A stretch of DNA of 64,000 nt from JBMNKL01 sp050952225 (lineage in GTDB: Bacteria > Bacillota > Clostridia > Acetivibrionales > DTU013): NCBI GenBank assembly GCA_050952225.1, contig JBMNKL010000003.1, forward strand, positions 682,001-746,000, given 5' to 3'. The position numbers and the translations under genes are program-made. Below, one piece after another: positions 63,600 through 64,000 of this stretch (positions within the stretch are counted from its first letter, which is position 1; each line of letters starts with the position of its first letter). A model generated the notes under the pieces. The model was given only the letters and a program-made list of their open reading frames with translations. It was not told where the DNA came from and searched no databases.

Positions 63600-64000
63600 T
63601 CACGGACATGCAGCGGCTTTTTCAATCAGTTTGAATACTTCGGGCTTGTGTTTTTTAATGTTGACAGGTTTAAGATCCTGGTTTGTCCAGCAGTGCAGCG
63701 TTTCACCCTCGGCGATTGGCTTTTCATCGCCCGTTCTCAATATTTCATAATGAAAGCGCAGCCTGGTGCCTGTATATTCTTTAATGCAGGTTTTCACCAC
63801 GATTTCGTCCTCGTATTTCGCAAAGCTTTTATACGTGCATTTCAATTCCAGGAGAGGAAGCATTGCGCCGCTTTCTTCTATTGCCGAATAAGGCAGCCCC
63901 ATTTTTCTTATAAAATCGGTCCTGCCGGCTTCAAACCATACGGGATAATTGGAATGGTGAACCACTCCCATCTGGTCCGTTTCGGCATACCTTACCGTAA
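63600..64000 (-). CDS. Acyl-CoA thioesterase of the YbgC/4HBT family (5' end beyond window)
   Basis: A hotdog-fold thioesterase. The visible part begins in the strand TVRYAETDQMGVVHHSNYPV with the family Asp and the HxxY block, then WFEAGRTDFIRKMGLPYSAI. It ends KLIEKAAACP. About 130 residues are seen and only the first few of the family are off the edge. The substrate is not identifiable; YbgC-type enzymes hydrolyse short or long acyl-CoAs near phospholipid synthesis, and pgsA is its neighbour. Confidence 0.88.
   Translation of the reverse strand, partial: TVRYAETDQMGVVHHSNYPVWFEAGRTDFIRKMGLPYSAIEESGAMLPLLELKCTYKSFAKYEDEIVVKTCIKEYTGTRLRFHYEILRTGDEKPIAEGETLHCWTNQDLKPVNIKKHKPEVFKLIEKAAACP

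Noticed and set aside
1..64000. tRNA or rRNA genes
   Set aside because: No cloverleaf-like segments with a T-loop motif and acceptor pairing, and no rRNA stretches were found by eye.

Overview
The window reads as a spore-forming, Gram-positive Clostridia chromosome of intermediate G+C. The evidence is a SpoVD-type transpeptidase, a pro-sigma-K gene, a Spo0E-like phosphatase, VanW, MraZ, a PolC-type polymerase, and the Firmicutes gene orders rimP-nusA-rnpM-L7Ae-infB-rbfA-nrnA-truB-ribF and rpsB-tsf-pyrH-frr-uppS-cdsA-dxr-rseP-ispG-polC. A clostridial cluster III-like host is a reasonable guess, but no species can be named from sequence alone. Nearly every gene lies on the minus strand.

Layout. 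1-7.3 kb: division and cell-wall cluster, transcribed mraZ > rsmH > ftsL > spoVD > murE > murF (murF runs off the left edge), with a promoter and three 10-bp MraZ boxes upstream of mraZ. 7.5-12.7 kb: rodA, a Spo0E-like gene, lgt and a pair of M16 peptidase-family genes. 12.9-14.2 kb: a decayed IS30-family element flanked by 15-bp direct repeats. 14.3-18.9 kb: a broken secreted SLH-type protein, a small ORF, an MFS exporter, a VanW protein and a small EamA transporter. 18.9-23.0 kb: a four-gene MacB-like ABC export operon containing a Yip1 protein. 23.2-45.7 kb: a very long co-directional block for translation, RNA maturation, isoprenoid and lipid precursor synthesis and DNA replication. 45.9-47.1 kb: sigK and a DUF3842 gene. 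47.3-49.5 kb: an AT-rich island of gene fragments, including a truncated type II Thoeris anti-phage locus (macro-domain ThsA and TIR ThsB) and a polymorphic-toxin C-terminus with a probable immunity gene. 49.5-64 kb: a class B PBP, a lipoprotein, mltG/methyltransferase/U32 peptidase, typA, mutS2, a membrane protein/DnaJ/DUF5685 group, pgsA and a partial thioesterase.

The genes mostly serve envelope growth and core information processing. UppS, CdsA, PgsA, Dxr, IspG, MurE/MurF, RodA and the PBPs supply and assemble cell wall and lipid. PolC, NusA, IF-2, S2, EF-Ts, Frr, RimP and RbfA run replication, transcription and translation.

Two segments (about 3.6-7.1 kb and 43.9-44.6 kb) carry an unusually dense set of single-base frameshifts in essential genes. 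The correct protein continues in another frame each time, so I read them as probable sequence errors rather than gene loss. By contrast, the IS30 copy and the 47.3-49.5 kb island look truly decayed. The most interesting biology is that island, followed by the 15-bp target-duplication-like repeats around the IS30 element, the MraZ operator, an intrinsic terminator placed directly before spoVD, and long low-complexity tails on S2, NusA and Lgt.
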